DNA of 8,545 bases from Tetragenococcus sp041859945 (GTDB lineage Bacteria > Bacillota > Bacilli > Lactobacillales > Enterococcaceae), in NCBI GenBank assembly GCA_041859945.1, contig JBFLGC010000075.1:1-8545 (forward strand), read 5' to 3'. Both the position numbers and the translations under genes were made by a program. Shown here in pieces: positions 1 through 5,856 of the stretch. The notes beneath the pieces were generated by a model. It had not been told where the DNA came from, did no database searches, and saw only the letters and a program-made list of their open reading frames with translations. Numbering within the stretch: the first letter of the stretch is position 1; every line of letters begins with the position of its first letter.

Positions 1-50
1 GTAGTGATACATGGAGCGGACTGATACTAATCGATCGAGGACTTAACCAA
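1..50 (+). rRNA. rrl: 23S ribosomal RNA, 3' end (partial)
   Basis: The first 50 bases carry the conserved terminal segment of bacterial 23S rRNA, with CTGATACTAATCGATCGAGG followed by ACTTAACCAA, which is the usual end in enterococci and other Firmicutes. The body of the gene lies upstream of the window. The exact mature 3' end may differ by a few bases. It heads the 23S-5S-tRNA part of an rrn operon; the 73-base spacer to 5S contains a short hairpin (AATGAGC and GCTCATT around 93-114) that may serve in processing. Confidence 0.95.
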
Positions 51-123
51 AGGTTGATCGGGAAGTGAGCGACTTTTTTTCAGATTCAGTTTTGAATGAG
101 CAAAAGCTCATTTAACTAAATAG

Positions 124-239
124 TGCGGTGGCGCTAGCAAGAAGGATACACCTGTTCCCATGCCGAACACAGAAGTTAAGCTTCTTTACGCCGATTGTAG
201 TGAGGGGTCACCCCTTGTGAGAGAAGGAAGTCGCCGCGC
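124..239 (+). rRNA. rrf: 5S ribosomal RNA
   Basis: This is a full 5S rRNA of about 116 nt, the usual size in Firmicutes. It contains the near-universal core CCATGCCGAACACAGAAGTT in the loop A/B region. The two ends pair as helix I: bases 124-131 with 231-238, including one G-U pair. It follows 23S in the standard order and leads straight into the tRNA array, 6 bases before tRNA-Val. Confidence 0.96.
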
Positions 240-245
240 GATGAT

Positions 246-318
246 GGAGGTTTAGCTCAGCTGGGAGAGCGTCTGCCTTACAAGCAGAGGGTCAGCGGTT
301 CGAACCCGTTAACCTCCA
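246..318 (+). tRNA. tRNA-Val (TAC)
   Basis: A 73-nt cloverleaf. The acceptor stem pairs GGAGGTT (246-252) with AACCTCC (311-317), with discriminator A318. The anticodon stem-loop is TCTGC-CTTACAA-GCAGA, giving anticodon TAC (Val). The T loop is GGTTCGAACCC. The 3' CCA is not encoded and must be added by CCA transferase. First tRNA after 5S. Confidence 0.97.
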
Positions 319-321
319 TAT

Positions 322-394
322 GAGTCGTTAGCTCAGTTGGTAGAGCATCTGACTTTTAATCAGAGGGTCACAGGTTCGAGCCCTGTACGACTCA
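322..394 (+). tRNA. tRNA-Lys (TTT)
   Basis: A 73-nt cloverleaf. The acceptor stem pairs GAGTCGT (322-328) with ACGACTC (387-393), discriminator A394. The anticodon stem-loop TCTGA-CTTTTAA-TCAGA gives anticodon TTT (Lys). CCA is not encoded. It follows tRNA-Val directly, without the tRNA-Asp that often stands between Val and Lys in related arrays. Confidence 0.97.
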
Positions 395-402
395 TAGTAC
401 AT

Positions 403-484
403 GCGGGTGTGGCGGAACTGGTAGACGCACTAGATTTAGGATCTAGCGCTGCAAGGCGTGGGGGTTCAAGTCCCTTCACCCGCA
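403..484 (+). tRNA. tRNA-Leu (TAG)
   Basis: An 82-nt class II tRNA with a short variable arm. The acceptor stem pairs GCGGGTG (403-409) with CACCCGC (477-483), discriminator A484. The anticodon stem-loop CTAGA-TTTAGGA-TCTAG gives anticodon TAG (Leu). CCA is not encoded. The array also carries a second leucine tRNA (TAA). Confidence 0.97.
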
Positions 485-491
485 TTCCTAG

Positions 492-564
492 GCCGGCTTA
501 GCTCAGTTGGTAGAGCATCTGATTTGTAATCAGAGGGTCGAGGGTTCAAGTCCTTTAGCCGGCA
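492..564 (+). tRNA. tRNA-Thr (TGT)
   Basis: A 73-nt cloverleaf. The acceptor stem pairs GCCGGCT (492-498) with AGCCGGC (557-563), discriminator A564. The anticodon stem-loop TCTGA-TTTGTAA-TCAGA gives anticodon TGT (Thr). CCA is not encoded. Confidence 0.97.
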
Positions 565-586
565 TGAACGAAGAATTTAAAAACTT

Positions 587-658
587 GCGGAAATAGCTCA
601 GTGGTAGAGCATCACCTTGCCAAGGTGGGGGTCGCGGGTTCGAACCCCGTTTTCCGCT
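587..658 (+). tRNA. tRNA-Gly (GCC)
   Basis: A 72-nt cloverleaf. The acceptor stem pairs GCGGAAA (587-593) with TTTCCGC (651-657), discriminator T658. The anticodon loop TTGCCAA gives anticodon GCC (Gly). The anticodon stem contains a T-G pair. CCA is not encoded. Confidence 0.97.
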
Positions 659-675
659 TTACCAGTTTTCAAGAC

Positions 676-761
676 GCCGGGGTGGCGGAACTGGTAGACG
701 CACAGGACTTAAAATCCTGCGGTAAGTGATTACCGTACCGGTTCGATTCCGGTCCTCGGCA
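676..761 (+). tRNA. tRNA-Leu (TAA)
   Basis: An 86-nt class II tRNA. The acceptor stem pairs GCCGGGG (676-682) with CCTCGGC (754-760), including one G-T pair, discriminator A761. The anticodon stem-loop CAGGA-CTTAAAA-TCCTG gives anticodon TAA (Leu). The variable arm is a hairpin, GGTAA-GTGA-TTACC. CCA is not encoded. Confidence 0.97.
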
Positions 762-775
762 TTTGTTGGATGTTT

Positions 776-849
776 GCGCTCATAGCTCAACTGGATAGAG
801 TGTCTGACTACGGATCAGAAGGTTGAGGGTTCAAATCCTTCTGGGCGCG
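776..849 (+). tRNA. tRNA-Arg (ACG)
   Basis: A 74-nt cloverleaf. The acceptor stem pairs GCGCTCA (776-782) with TGGGCGC (842-848), including a T-G pair, discriminator G849. The anticodon stem-loop TCTGA-CTACGGA-TCAGA gives anticodon ACG (Arg). The wobble A is normally deaminated to inosine by TadA in bacteria. CCA is not encoded. Confidence 0.97.
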
Positions 850-858
850 TTTGAAGTA

Positions 859-932
859 CGGGAAATAGCTCAGCTTGGTAGAGCACTTGGTTTGGGACCA
901 AGGGGTCGTAGGTTCGAATCCTGTTTTCCCGA
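859..932 (+). tRNA. tRNA-Pro (TGG)
   Basis: A 74-nt cloverleaf and the last gene of the array. The acceptor stem pairs CGGGAAA (859-865) with TTTCCCG (925-931), discriminator A932. The anticodon stem-loop CTTGG-TTTGGGA-CCAAG gives anticodon TGG (Pro). CCA is not encoded. The operon terminator begins 15 bases downstream. Confidence 0.97.
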
Positions 933-946
933 TAAATGATAAACGT

Positions 947-981
947 TACTGTTTGTGCTTAGGTACAGACAGTATTTTTTT
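947..981 (+). terminator. Intrinsic terminator of the rrn-tRNA operon
   Basis: A 10-bp stem (947-956 with 965-974, one T-G pair) closes an 8-base loop and is followed by seven T (975-981). It lies 15 bases after tRNA-Pro and should stop most transcription of the rRNA/tRNA operon. It occupies the region where the acetyltransferase frame could be extended upstream (to 955), which argues against that longer start. Confidence 0.88.
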
Positions 982-1002
982 ATAAGTTGGGTGGAAAATT
1001 TT

Positions 1003-1545
1003 ATGGAACAAGGAACGCAAGAATTGCATACCAAACGTTTGTATCTAAGACCTTTACGTGTTAAAGATGCGACCATGATGTTTAAAAACTGGGCCCATGA
1101 TGATCGCGTGACAAAATATTTGAGTTGGGAATCCCATCAAACAATCGCTACGACCCAAAAAAGTCTTTTAAAGCGAGAAAAAAATTATGTAAATTCTGAT
1201 TTTTTCGATTGGGGCATTGTAGTTAATGACTCAGAAGAACTCATTGGTACGATTTCTGTCGTAGGTCAAAATAAACAAAGAAAAGAAATGACGATTGGCT
1301 ACTGTATCGGGTATGACTGGTGGGGTAATGGCTATGTTTCGGAGGCTTTGAAAGCTGTTATTAGCTATTTGTTTGCGACAACAGAAATAGCAGCGATCCT
1401 GGCTACGCATGATATCCAAAATAAAAATTCAGGTAAAGTGATGAGAAAAAGTGGAATGAGTTGGAGGCGAAATTTTCAGCAAGCAGAGTCAGGAAAAATA
1501 ATCGCTGAGTATGTAGTCACAAGAGAAAATAATAGAATTGTGTGA
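1003..1545 (+). CDS. GNAT family N-acetyltransferase (RimJ/RimL-like)
   Basis: A 180-residue protein of the size typical for single-domain GNAT acetyltransferases, which transfer acetyl from acetyl-CoA to an amine. The N-terminal TKRLYLRPLRVKDA (residues 10-23) is the usual first strand of the RimJ/RimL-like branch. The acetyl-CoA binding motif A is recognisable as IGYCIGYDWWGNGYVSEAL (98-116). The later NKNSGKVMRKSGM (140-152) matches the N-x-x-S-x-x-V-x-x-K-x-G-M segment of the family. I chose ATG 1003 because GGGTGG lies about 8 bases upstream; the frame runs open to a TTG at 955, but that stretch lies in the tRNA terminator hairpin. The substrate (ribosomal protein, drug or metabolite) cannot be read from sequence. 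No clear promoter fits between the terminator and the gene, so expression may come from read-through. Confidence 0.88.
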   Translation: MEQGTQELHTKRLYLRPLRVKDATMMFKNWAHDDRVTKYLSWESHQTIATTQKSLLKREKNYVNSDFFDWGIVVNDSEELIGTISVVGQNKQRKEMTIGYCIGYDWWGNGYVSEALKAVISYLFATTEIAAILATHDIQNKNSGKVMRKSGMSWRRNFQQAESGKIIAEYVVTRENNRIV

Positions 1546-1551
1546 AATCGA

Positions 1552-1582
1552 GGCTATCCCCAAATGGATAACCCCTTTTTTT
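1552..1582 (+). terminator. Intrinsic terminator after the acetyltransferase gene
   Basis: Seven bases after the stop codon, GGCTATCC (1552-1559) pairs with GGATAACC (1566-1573), with one C-A mismatch and a 6-base loop. Two further C and seven T (1576-1582) follow. The hairpin is weaker than the other terminators in this window but has the right order and position. Confidence 0.7.
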
Positions 1583-1695
1583 GTATGATCAAATATTGAA
1601 ATGTTTCCAGAATGTGATTAGGTAAAAAAGATTTTTAACTTTTTGAGTCGGACAAAGCTTAAGATTGACTTTCTTATAATATTTTTTCTGAAATA

Positions 1696-1704
1696 TGGTA
1701 CAAT
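1696..1704 (+). promoter_or_regulatory. Extended -10 promoter of rsgA-rpe-thiN
   Basis: TGGTACAAT matches an extended -10 element (TGn plus TATAAT with one change). No good -35 hexamer stands 16-18 bases upstream; TTGACT at 1665-1670 is 28 bases away and too far. Transcription would start near 1711, just before the ribosome binding site, giving a leader of only about 20 bases. That placement also supports TTG 1730 as the rsgA start. Confidence 0.6.
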
Positions 1705-1729
1705 AAAACAAAGGAAAGGGGCCAATCAT

Positions 1730-2608
1730 TTGAAGGGGCAAATCAGAAAGGCGCTTAGCGGTTTTTATTACGTTCAATCAGAGGGACAAGTCTATCAAAC
1801 TCGTGGGCGTGGTAATTTTCGCAAGCGAAAAATCACACCTTTAGTTGGTGATCAAGTCATTTTTGAAAGTAGTAGCGTAACGGATGGTTACTTGCTAGAA
1901 ATCTTGCCTCGAAAAAATGAATTGGCACGACCACCTGTGGCCAATGTCGACCAAGCAGTGGTGGTGACAAGTCTTGTCGAACCAGATTTCTCTTATCAAC
2001 TTTTGGACCGCTTTTTAGTGATGTTAGAATATCGCGAAATCGAGCCAGTGATTTATTTGAGTAAAACGGATCTTTTATCGACAAATGATCTTGAAAAAGA
2101 AATCAGAAGGACCTATGGAAAAATCGACTATCCTGTTTTATCAAGTGATGAGCCACAGGTGACAACTGAACTGAAGCGTCTTTTTTCAGGTCGCTTGACC
2201 GTTTTTATGGGACAAACCGGAGTGGGAAAGTCGTCTTTATTAAATCGTCTAGTTCCTGAATTAAATTTAGAAATTGGTGAGGTCTCACAAGCTCTGGGCC
2301 GAGGCCGGCACACGACCCGTCACGTTGAACTTTTACCGATCGAAAATGGCTTGGTTGCCGATACACCGGGGTTTGGCGCCATTGATTTTCCAGATATAAG
2401 TGAAAATGAGCTATCTAAGCAATTTCCGGAAATTTGGCAAACTTCAGTGGACTGTCGTTTTAGGGAATGTTTGCATGTGAATGAACCGGATTGTGCCGTC
2501 AAAGAAAAAGTCGACCAAGCTGAGATCTCAGCCACTAGATATCAAAATTATTTACAAATTTTAGAAGAAATCAAAAATCGTAAACCAATTTATAAGAAGA
2601 AACGTTAG
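1730..2608 (+). CDS. rsgA: Ribosome small-subunit maturation GTPase RsgA
   Basis: A 292-residue protein, the normal length of RsgA (YloQ/YjeQ), a GTPase that acts in late 30S subunit assembly. An N-terminal OB fold (about 1-65) is followed by the circularly permuted GTPase domain, with G4 (SKTD, 111-114) before G1 (GQTGVGKS, 161-168) and G3 (DTPG, 211-214). A C-terminal zinc finger has Cys242, Cys247, His249 and Cys255. The first residue of the usual NKxD motif is Ser, a change that I believe is tolerated in this family. The start is TTG 1730, set by GGAAAGGGG at 1713-1721; an upstream TTG at 1643 lies ahead of the promoter and would add 29 residues absent from the family. It heads an operon with rpe (11-base gap) and thiN, the same order as in Bacillus and streptococci. 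Confidence 0.96.
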   Translation: MKGQIRKALSGFYYVQSEGQVYQTRGRGNFRKRKITPLVGDQVIFESSSVTDGYLLEILPRKNELARPPVANVDQAVVVTSLVEPDFSYQLLDRFLVMLEYREIEPVIYLSKTDLLSTNDLEKEIRRTYGKIDYPVLSSDEPQVTTELKRLFSGRLTVFMGQTGVGKSSLLNRLVPELNLEIGEVSQALGRGRHTTRHVELLPIENGLVADTPGFGAIDFPDISENELSKQFPEIWQTSVDCRFRECLHVNEPDCAVKEKVDQAEISATRYQNYLQILEEIKNRKPIYKKKR

Positions 2609-2619
2609 GGGGAAGAAGA

Positions 2620-3273
2620 ATGAAGATCGCACCTTCGATTTTAAGTGCAGACTTTGCGAATTTAGAACGGGATATTCGCTTTGTAGAAGAAAATGGCGCG
2701 GATTATATCCATGTGGACGTGATGGATGGGCAATTTGTTCCCAACATCACTTTTGGACCTAATGTGGTTCAAGCGATTCGACCGATCACCAAGCTGCCTT
2801 TGGATGTTCATTTGATGATCGTTCAACCGGAAAATTTTATAGACGCTTTTGCTGCAGCGGGCTCGGACATCATAGGTGTTCACTTAGAGGCCACTGCGCA
2901 TATTTATCGTGCTATCCAAATGATCAAAGAAAAAAACGTCAAAGCCGAAGTGGTCTTAAATCCAGGAACGCCTGTCACAGCGATCGAACCTGTCTTGCCA
3001 ATAATCGATCAAGTACTAGTCATGACAGTCAATCCAGGCTTTGGCGGTCAAGTCTTTATTGAACCGATGCTAGAGAAGATCCAAACTTTAGCAGACTTGA
3101 AAGAAAAGTATGGTTATCATTATAAGATCGAAGTGGATGGCGGGATCGTACCGGAAACGGCGCGGCTTTGCCAAGCAGCAGGAGCGGAGGTTTTTGTAGC
3201 GGGTAGCTATGTTTTTAACTCTGACCACCCTGAAAAACAGCTCCAAGCATTGAAAGAGGCTATAAAGGCATGA
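2620..3273 (+). CDS. rpe: Ribulose-phosphate 3-epimerase
   Basis: This 217-residue TIM-barrel enzyme interconverts D-ribulose 5-phosphate and D-xylulose 5-phosphate in the pentose phosphate pathway. Full family motifs are present: IAPSILSADF (3-12), HVDVMDGQFVPN (31-42), LDVHLMI (61-67), NPGFGGQ (138-144) and EVDGGI (171-176). The metal and catalytic residues predicted from the family are His31, Asp33, His64 and Asp173. The length is standard and no residue looks damaged. ATG 2620 is preceded closely by a strong GGGGGAAG ribosome binding site. It is the second gene of the rsgA operon, and its stop overlaps the thiN start. Confidence 0.97.
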   Translation: MKIAPSILSADFANLERDIRFVEENGADYIHVDVMDGQFVPNITFGPNVVQAIRPITKLPLDVHLMIVQPENFIDAFAAAGSDIIGVHLEATAHIYRAIQMIKEKNVKAEVVLNPGTPVTAIEPVLPIIDQVLVMTVNPGFGGQVFIEPMLEKIQTLADLKEKYGYHYKIEVDGGIVPETARLCQAAGAEVFVAGSYVFNSDHPEKQLQALKEAIKA

Positions 3274-3908
3274 AGGTATTACTTGCAAGTGGGGCGCCGG
3301 TCCAAACATGGCCGCTGCTTGATAAAAATTATGATCATTATATCGGTGTCGATCGAGGTAGCCTATTTTTGTTACAAGCAGGTTTTCCTGTCGATGTGGC
3401 GATTGGTGATTTCGACTCTTTGACAGAAGCTGAACGGACCTTTGTTTTTAGTCAGGTACCCAAAGTCATTACGGCACCCGTAGAAAAAGATGATACGGAT
3501 TCGCAACTGGCTTTAACTTATCTTTTTGGACAATATCCTAAGGCGGAAGTGACCTTTATTGGGGCAACAGGCGGTCGGATCGATCATTTTTTGGCTAATT
3601 TATGGATGGTGTTGGAGCCTCGTTTCCAACCTTTTTGTCAACAATTGACGATCAAAGATACAGCGAATACGATCACCTTTTTAAGACCAGGACGACATGT
3701 GATAAAGCCAGAACCTACGATGACTTATTTGGCTTATTGTTGTTTGACACCGGTCGAACATTTGACACTTTCCGAAAGCAAATATACCCTAGATGATGTT
3801 TGTGTGACGCAGCCGACTTCCTATGCCAGTAACGAATTTATCGGTGACCAAGCCACGATTGCTTTTGAGACAGGGATCATTGCGGTGATCCAAAGTAAAG
3901 ATAGCTGA
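3270..3908 (+). CDS. thiN: Thiamine pyrophosphokinase
   Basis: A 212-residue cytosolic enzyme that pyrophosphorylates thiamine with ATP to give thiamine diphosphate, the cofactor of transketolase and pyruvate dehydrogenase. The N-terminal catalytic domain has the family landmarks GVDRGS (26-31), GDFDSL (46-51), EKDDTDSQLAL (72-82) and GATGGRIDHFLANL (98-111), which contribute the Mg/ATP-binding acidic residues. The rest (about 130-212) fits the C-terminal beta-rich thiamine-binding domain. It starts on ATG 3270, overlapping the last codons of rpe (ATGA), which suggests translational coupling. Order and overlap match yloQ-rpe-yloS of Bacillus subtilis. No TPP riboswitch is visible upstream. 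Confidence 0.95.
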   Translation: MKVLLASGAPVQTWPLLDKNYDHYIGVDRGSLFLLQAGFPVDVAIGDFDSLTEAERTFVFSQVPKVITAPVEKDDTDSQLALTYLFGQYPKAEVTFIGATGGRIDHFLANLWMVLEPRFQPFCQQLTIKDTANTITFLRPGRHVIKPEPTMTYLAYCCLTPVEHLTLSESKYTLDDVCVTQPTSYASNEFIGDQATIAFETGIIAVIQSKDS

Positions 3909-3954
3909 AAAAGATAGCGACAACTGTTTTTGGGGTGTTCAAATAAATTACAAA

Positions 3955-3988
3955 AAAAGACTTAAGAGTGGGGACTTGTCTTTTGTTT
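3955..3988 (+). terminator. Possible intrinsic terminator after thiN
   Basis: AAAAGAC (3955-3961) pairs with GTCTTTT (3978-3984). A few inner pairs (AAG with CTT) are possible, and only a short, interrupted T run follows. The AT-rich stem and its position between thiN and the mreC promoter suit a weak terminator, but read-through into mreC is plausible. Confidence 0.45.
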
Positions 3989-4000
3989 CATTGAAAATAG

Positions 4001-4009
4001 TGCTACAAT
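4001..4009 (+). promoter_or_regulatory. Extended -10 promoter of mreCD
   Basis: TGCTACAAT is an extended -10 element 36 bases ahead of the mreC start. The -35 region at the right distance is only TTTTGT, so recognition would depend on the TGn extension. This is the same pattern as the rsgA promoter. No other promoter-like sequence is seen in the 136-base gap between thiN and mreC. Confidence 0.55.
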
Positions 4010-4044
4010 TTAGGGTATGAGTTTAGAATGGTCGAGGTGTCCCT

Positions 4045-4902
4045 GTGAAAAAATTTAATCCCAATAAAAATATAATCATTACCTTAATTTTAGTCATCGT
4101 AGCTGTTGCGGTGCTTAGTTTATCGATCGCTAGACGAGCGGATGAAAAAAAGACATCCATGGCCCAAGTAGTGGTCAATGATACCACGGCTCTGGTAGAT
4201 AAAGTGATCTACAGTCCGGTACGTTGGTTTGAAAAAGGCGTCAGCTCAGTCCAAAATTTGTTCGTGACTTATGAAGAAAATGAAGCATTGAAAGAGAAGA
4301 TCGATAGTTATGATGAAATGGCCCAAAAAGTTACCGATCAAGAGCGGGAAATCGCTGCGCTTAAAGAAGAATTAGATTTGAATGCGACTTTGACAAATTA
4401 CGAAAAAATCACTGCGAATGTGATCACGCGTTCACCGGATACTTGGCAAGATACCTTAGTCATCGATAGAGGTGCTAAAGATGGTTTAGCGGTAAATATG
4501 GCCGTCATGAGCCAAAACGGCTTGATCGGACGCGTCATTGAAGTCAATGCCGCTTCTGCAAAGGTCGAGTTATTGACATCGACCAATCAAACGAGCAATC
4601 ATTTTCCGGTTCGGATCAGTACTGAATCAGGAGAAGCCTTTGGTGTCTTGAAAGGTTATGATGAAAAACGAAAGGCGTTAGTCGTAGAACAACTGACCGG
4701 CAAAACGGACATCAAAAAAGAGGATGTCGTGCAAACATCCGGATTGGGAGGAAATTCACCAGCGGATCTTATGGTCGGTACAGTCATCGAGGCTGAATCT
4801 GATAGCTTTGGACTCGACCGTAGTGTTTATGTGAAAGCCAATGCCGAGATTTATAATGTAACGGTCGTAACGGTGGTCGAACGTACTTTAGGAGACGAAT
4901 AG
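4045..4902 (+). CDS. mreC: Cell-shape protein MreC
   Basis: A 285-residue membrane-anchored organiser of peripheral cell-wall synthesis. A short cytoplasmic N-terminus is followed by one transmembrane helix (about 10-29, IIITLILVIVAVAVLSLSIA). A coiled coil (about 75-112) rich in Glu/Lys precedes the paired beta-barrel MreC domain (about 120-280), with family-like DTLVIDRGAKDGL (136-148), NGLIGRV (158-164) and TSGLGG (231-236). Start is GTG 4045, with GAGGTG at 4034-4039. In ovoid cocci MreC works with MreD, RodA and PBP2b-type enzymes without an MreB filament; the gene upstream here is thiN, not mreB, in line with that. mreD follows with no gap. The length is normal for the family. Confidence 0.95.
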   Translation: MKKFNPNKNIIITLILVIVAVAVLSLSIARRADEKKTSMAQVVVNDTTALVDKVIYSPVRWFEKGVSSVQNLFVTYEENEALKEKIDSYDEMAQKVTDQEREIAALKEELDLNATLTNYEKITANVITRSPDTWQDTLVIDRGAKDGLAVNMAVMSQNGLIGRVIEVNAASAKVELLTSTNQTSNHFPVRISTESGEAFGVLKGYDEKRKALVVEQLTGKTDIKKEDVVQTSGLGGNSPADLMVGTVIEAESDSFGLDRSVYVKANAEIYNVTVVTVVERTLGDE

Positions 4903-5409
4903 ATGGGAAAAAAGCGAATCAAATACTGGGCAGTCCCCTTGTTTTTCTTAGCCATGCTCGTCGATGCTCAGCTTTCACGCATCTTACTCAGTGTGAGCAA
5001 GGGTGAATATATTTGGGATGTGAATTTGTTATTACTCTTTTTAATGTTTGGCGTAAAAAAATTGTCCAAACGCTATATGTTGTTGGCTTCACTTGCAATA
5101 GGTATCGTATGCGACTTTTATTACATTGGTGTGTTGGGCATTTATGCAGTGATAGTACCACTAATGGTGTGGTTGATGTATCTACTTTATGATATGATCT
5201 ATCAAAATGCGTTTACCATGTTTTTTGGAATGGTCATTTTAGTAACACTTCAAGAAGTCGCTTTAGTGAGCATCCAATTATTATTCGGGTTAACGACGAT
5301 CAATGGGGCTTTTTTCGTGGCACGGTTTTTAGGTCCAACTTTATTGATCAATATTGCTTTATTTATAGTAGGGTATTTTCCCCTAAAGAAACTATTCATC
5401 CTTGAATAG
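4903..5409 (+). CDS. mreD: Rod/cell-shape membrane protein MreD
   Basis: A 168-residue, very hydrophobic protein with about five or six transmembrane segments (roughly 9-29, 38-52, 58-76, 78-97, 103-128 and 142-158). The centre has the recognisable MreD segment AIGIVCDFYYIGVLGIY (65-81). It partners MreC in directing peripheral peptidoglycan synthesis. ATG 4903 directly follows the mreC stop, and its AGGAG lies inside the mreC 3' end, so the two are probably translationally coupled. The last codons and the TAG stop (5407-5409) form part of a terminator stem. The intron downstream does not touch the coding sequence, and the length is normal. Confidence 0.93.
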   Translation: MGKKRIKYWAVPLFFLAMLVDAQLSRILLSVSKGEYIWDVNLLLLFLMFGVKKLSKRYMLLASLAIGIVCDFYYIGVLGIYAVIVPLMVWLMYLLYDMIYQNAFTMFFGMVILVTLQEVALVSIQLLFGLTTINGAFFVARFLGPTLLINIALFIVGYFPLKKLFILE

Positions 5410-5421
5410 TTTCTTTTTTTT
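5385..5421 (+). terminator. Intrinsic terminator of mreCD overlapping the mreD stop; target of the intron
   Basis: A perfect 14-bp stem (5385-5398 with 5403-5416) closes the tetraloop TCCT, with eight T at 5414-5421. The mreD stop codon TAG lies in the 3' arm. The group II intron begins two bases after the last T, so this hairpin plus T-tract is almost certainly the recognised insertion target. Translating ribosomes that reach the stop would cover the stem, so termination efficiency may depend on ribosome release. Confidence 0.93.
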
Positions 5422-5422
5422 G

Positions 5423-5856
5423 GTGCGCCCTGCATGGGTAATCACTTGGCGGTGAAAGTCCGCTACAGGCTTGGCAGTAGGAACTGTTAGCGAAAGGCAA
5501 GGTGGCAACCGTGAGGTTGTGGCTGAAGGAAGCCGGACGCAAACTCCTGAACCGACGAACACGAAATTGGATATAAGGCTGAATGAGATCGGATAAGTCT
5601 GCCAAACAAGATAAAGTCCGATACTGCCCGAAATCTCTACAGTAAATCCAGCGGTTACATGGGAGGAAAGCGATTATTCTTACCAGGGGAGGTCTTATGA
5701 GGGCATGATGGAAGCTACAGAGTTAGCGACCAAATGCAATTCTGGTGGTGACACTGGAATGAATCATAAGAAGTCAGCAGAGGTCATAGTAGTAGCCAAC
5801 TGACAGGTTACGAAGGACCGAACAATAGTTAACTTGAAGTTTAGGAGGTGTAAGAA
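5423..5856 (+). ncRNA. Group II intron domains I-III and start of domain IV
   Basis: This 434-base stretch contains no gene and is the ribozyme 5' half. A stem-loop at 5588-5622 (ATCGGA with TCCGAT, then an inner GTCT/AGAT stem) presents an 8-base loop GCCAAACA. Its CAAA (5603-5606) can pair with TTTG (5419-5422) at the end of the 5' exon, as expected for EBS1-IBS1. Segments GAAGGAAGCCGG (5525-5536) and GTCAGCAGAGGTCATAGTA (5773-5791) resemble, from memory, conserved parts of Firmicutes introns of this type. Domain borders are not resolved by eye. Confidence 0.75.
5843..5850 (+). promoter_or_regulatory. Strong ribosome binding site of the intron maturase
   Basis: AGGAGGTG is a near-perfect anti-16S match, ending 6 bases before GTG 5857. 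It decides the GTG start over downstream in-frame codons and indicates that the maturase is translated from the intron RNA itself. Confidence 0.85.

Noticed and set aside
955..1002. Longer acetyltransferase start at TTG 955
   Set aside because: The stretch lies in the terminator hairpin of the tRNA operon and has no ribosome binding site; ATG 1003 has both spacing and family fit.
870..1076. Minus-strand frame of 68 codons containing DSNLRPLGPKPSAL
   Set aside because: It is the antisense translation of tRNA-Pro and the terminator. This peptide string is a well-known false annotation opposite tRNA genes.
1665..1680. TTGACT and TATAAT ahead of rsgA as a promoter pair
   Set aside because: They are only 4 bases apart, so they cannot serve as a -35/-10 pair; the extended -10 at 1696 is better placed.
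1643..1729. Upstream TTG start for rsgA
   Set aside because: It lies ahead of the predicted promoter, has no ribosome binding site and would add residues outside the RsgA family.
3909..4044. TPP riboswitch or T-box near thiN/mreC
   Set aside because: No THI-box core, T-box sequence or specifier hairpin is visible; only a weak terminator and a promoter.
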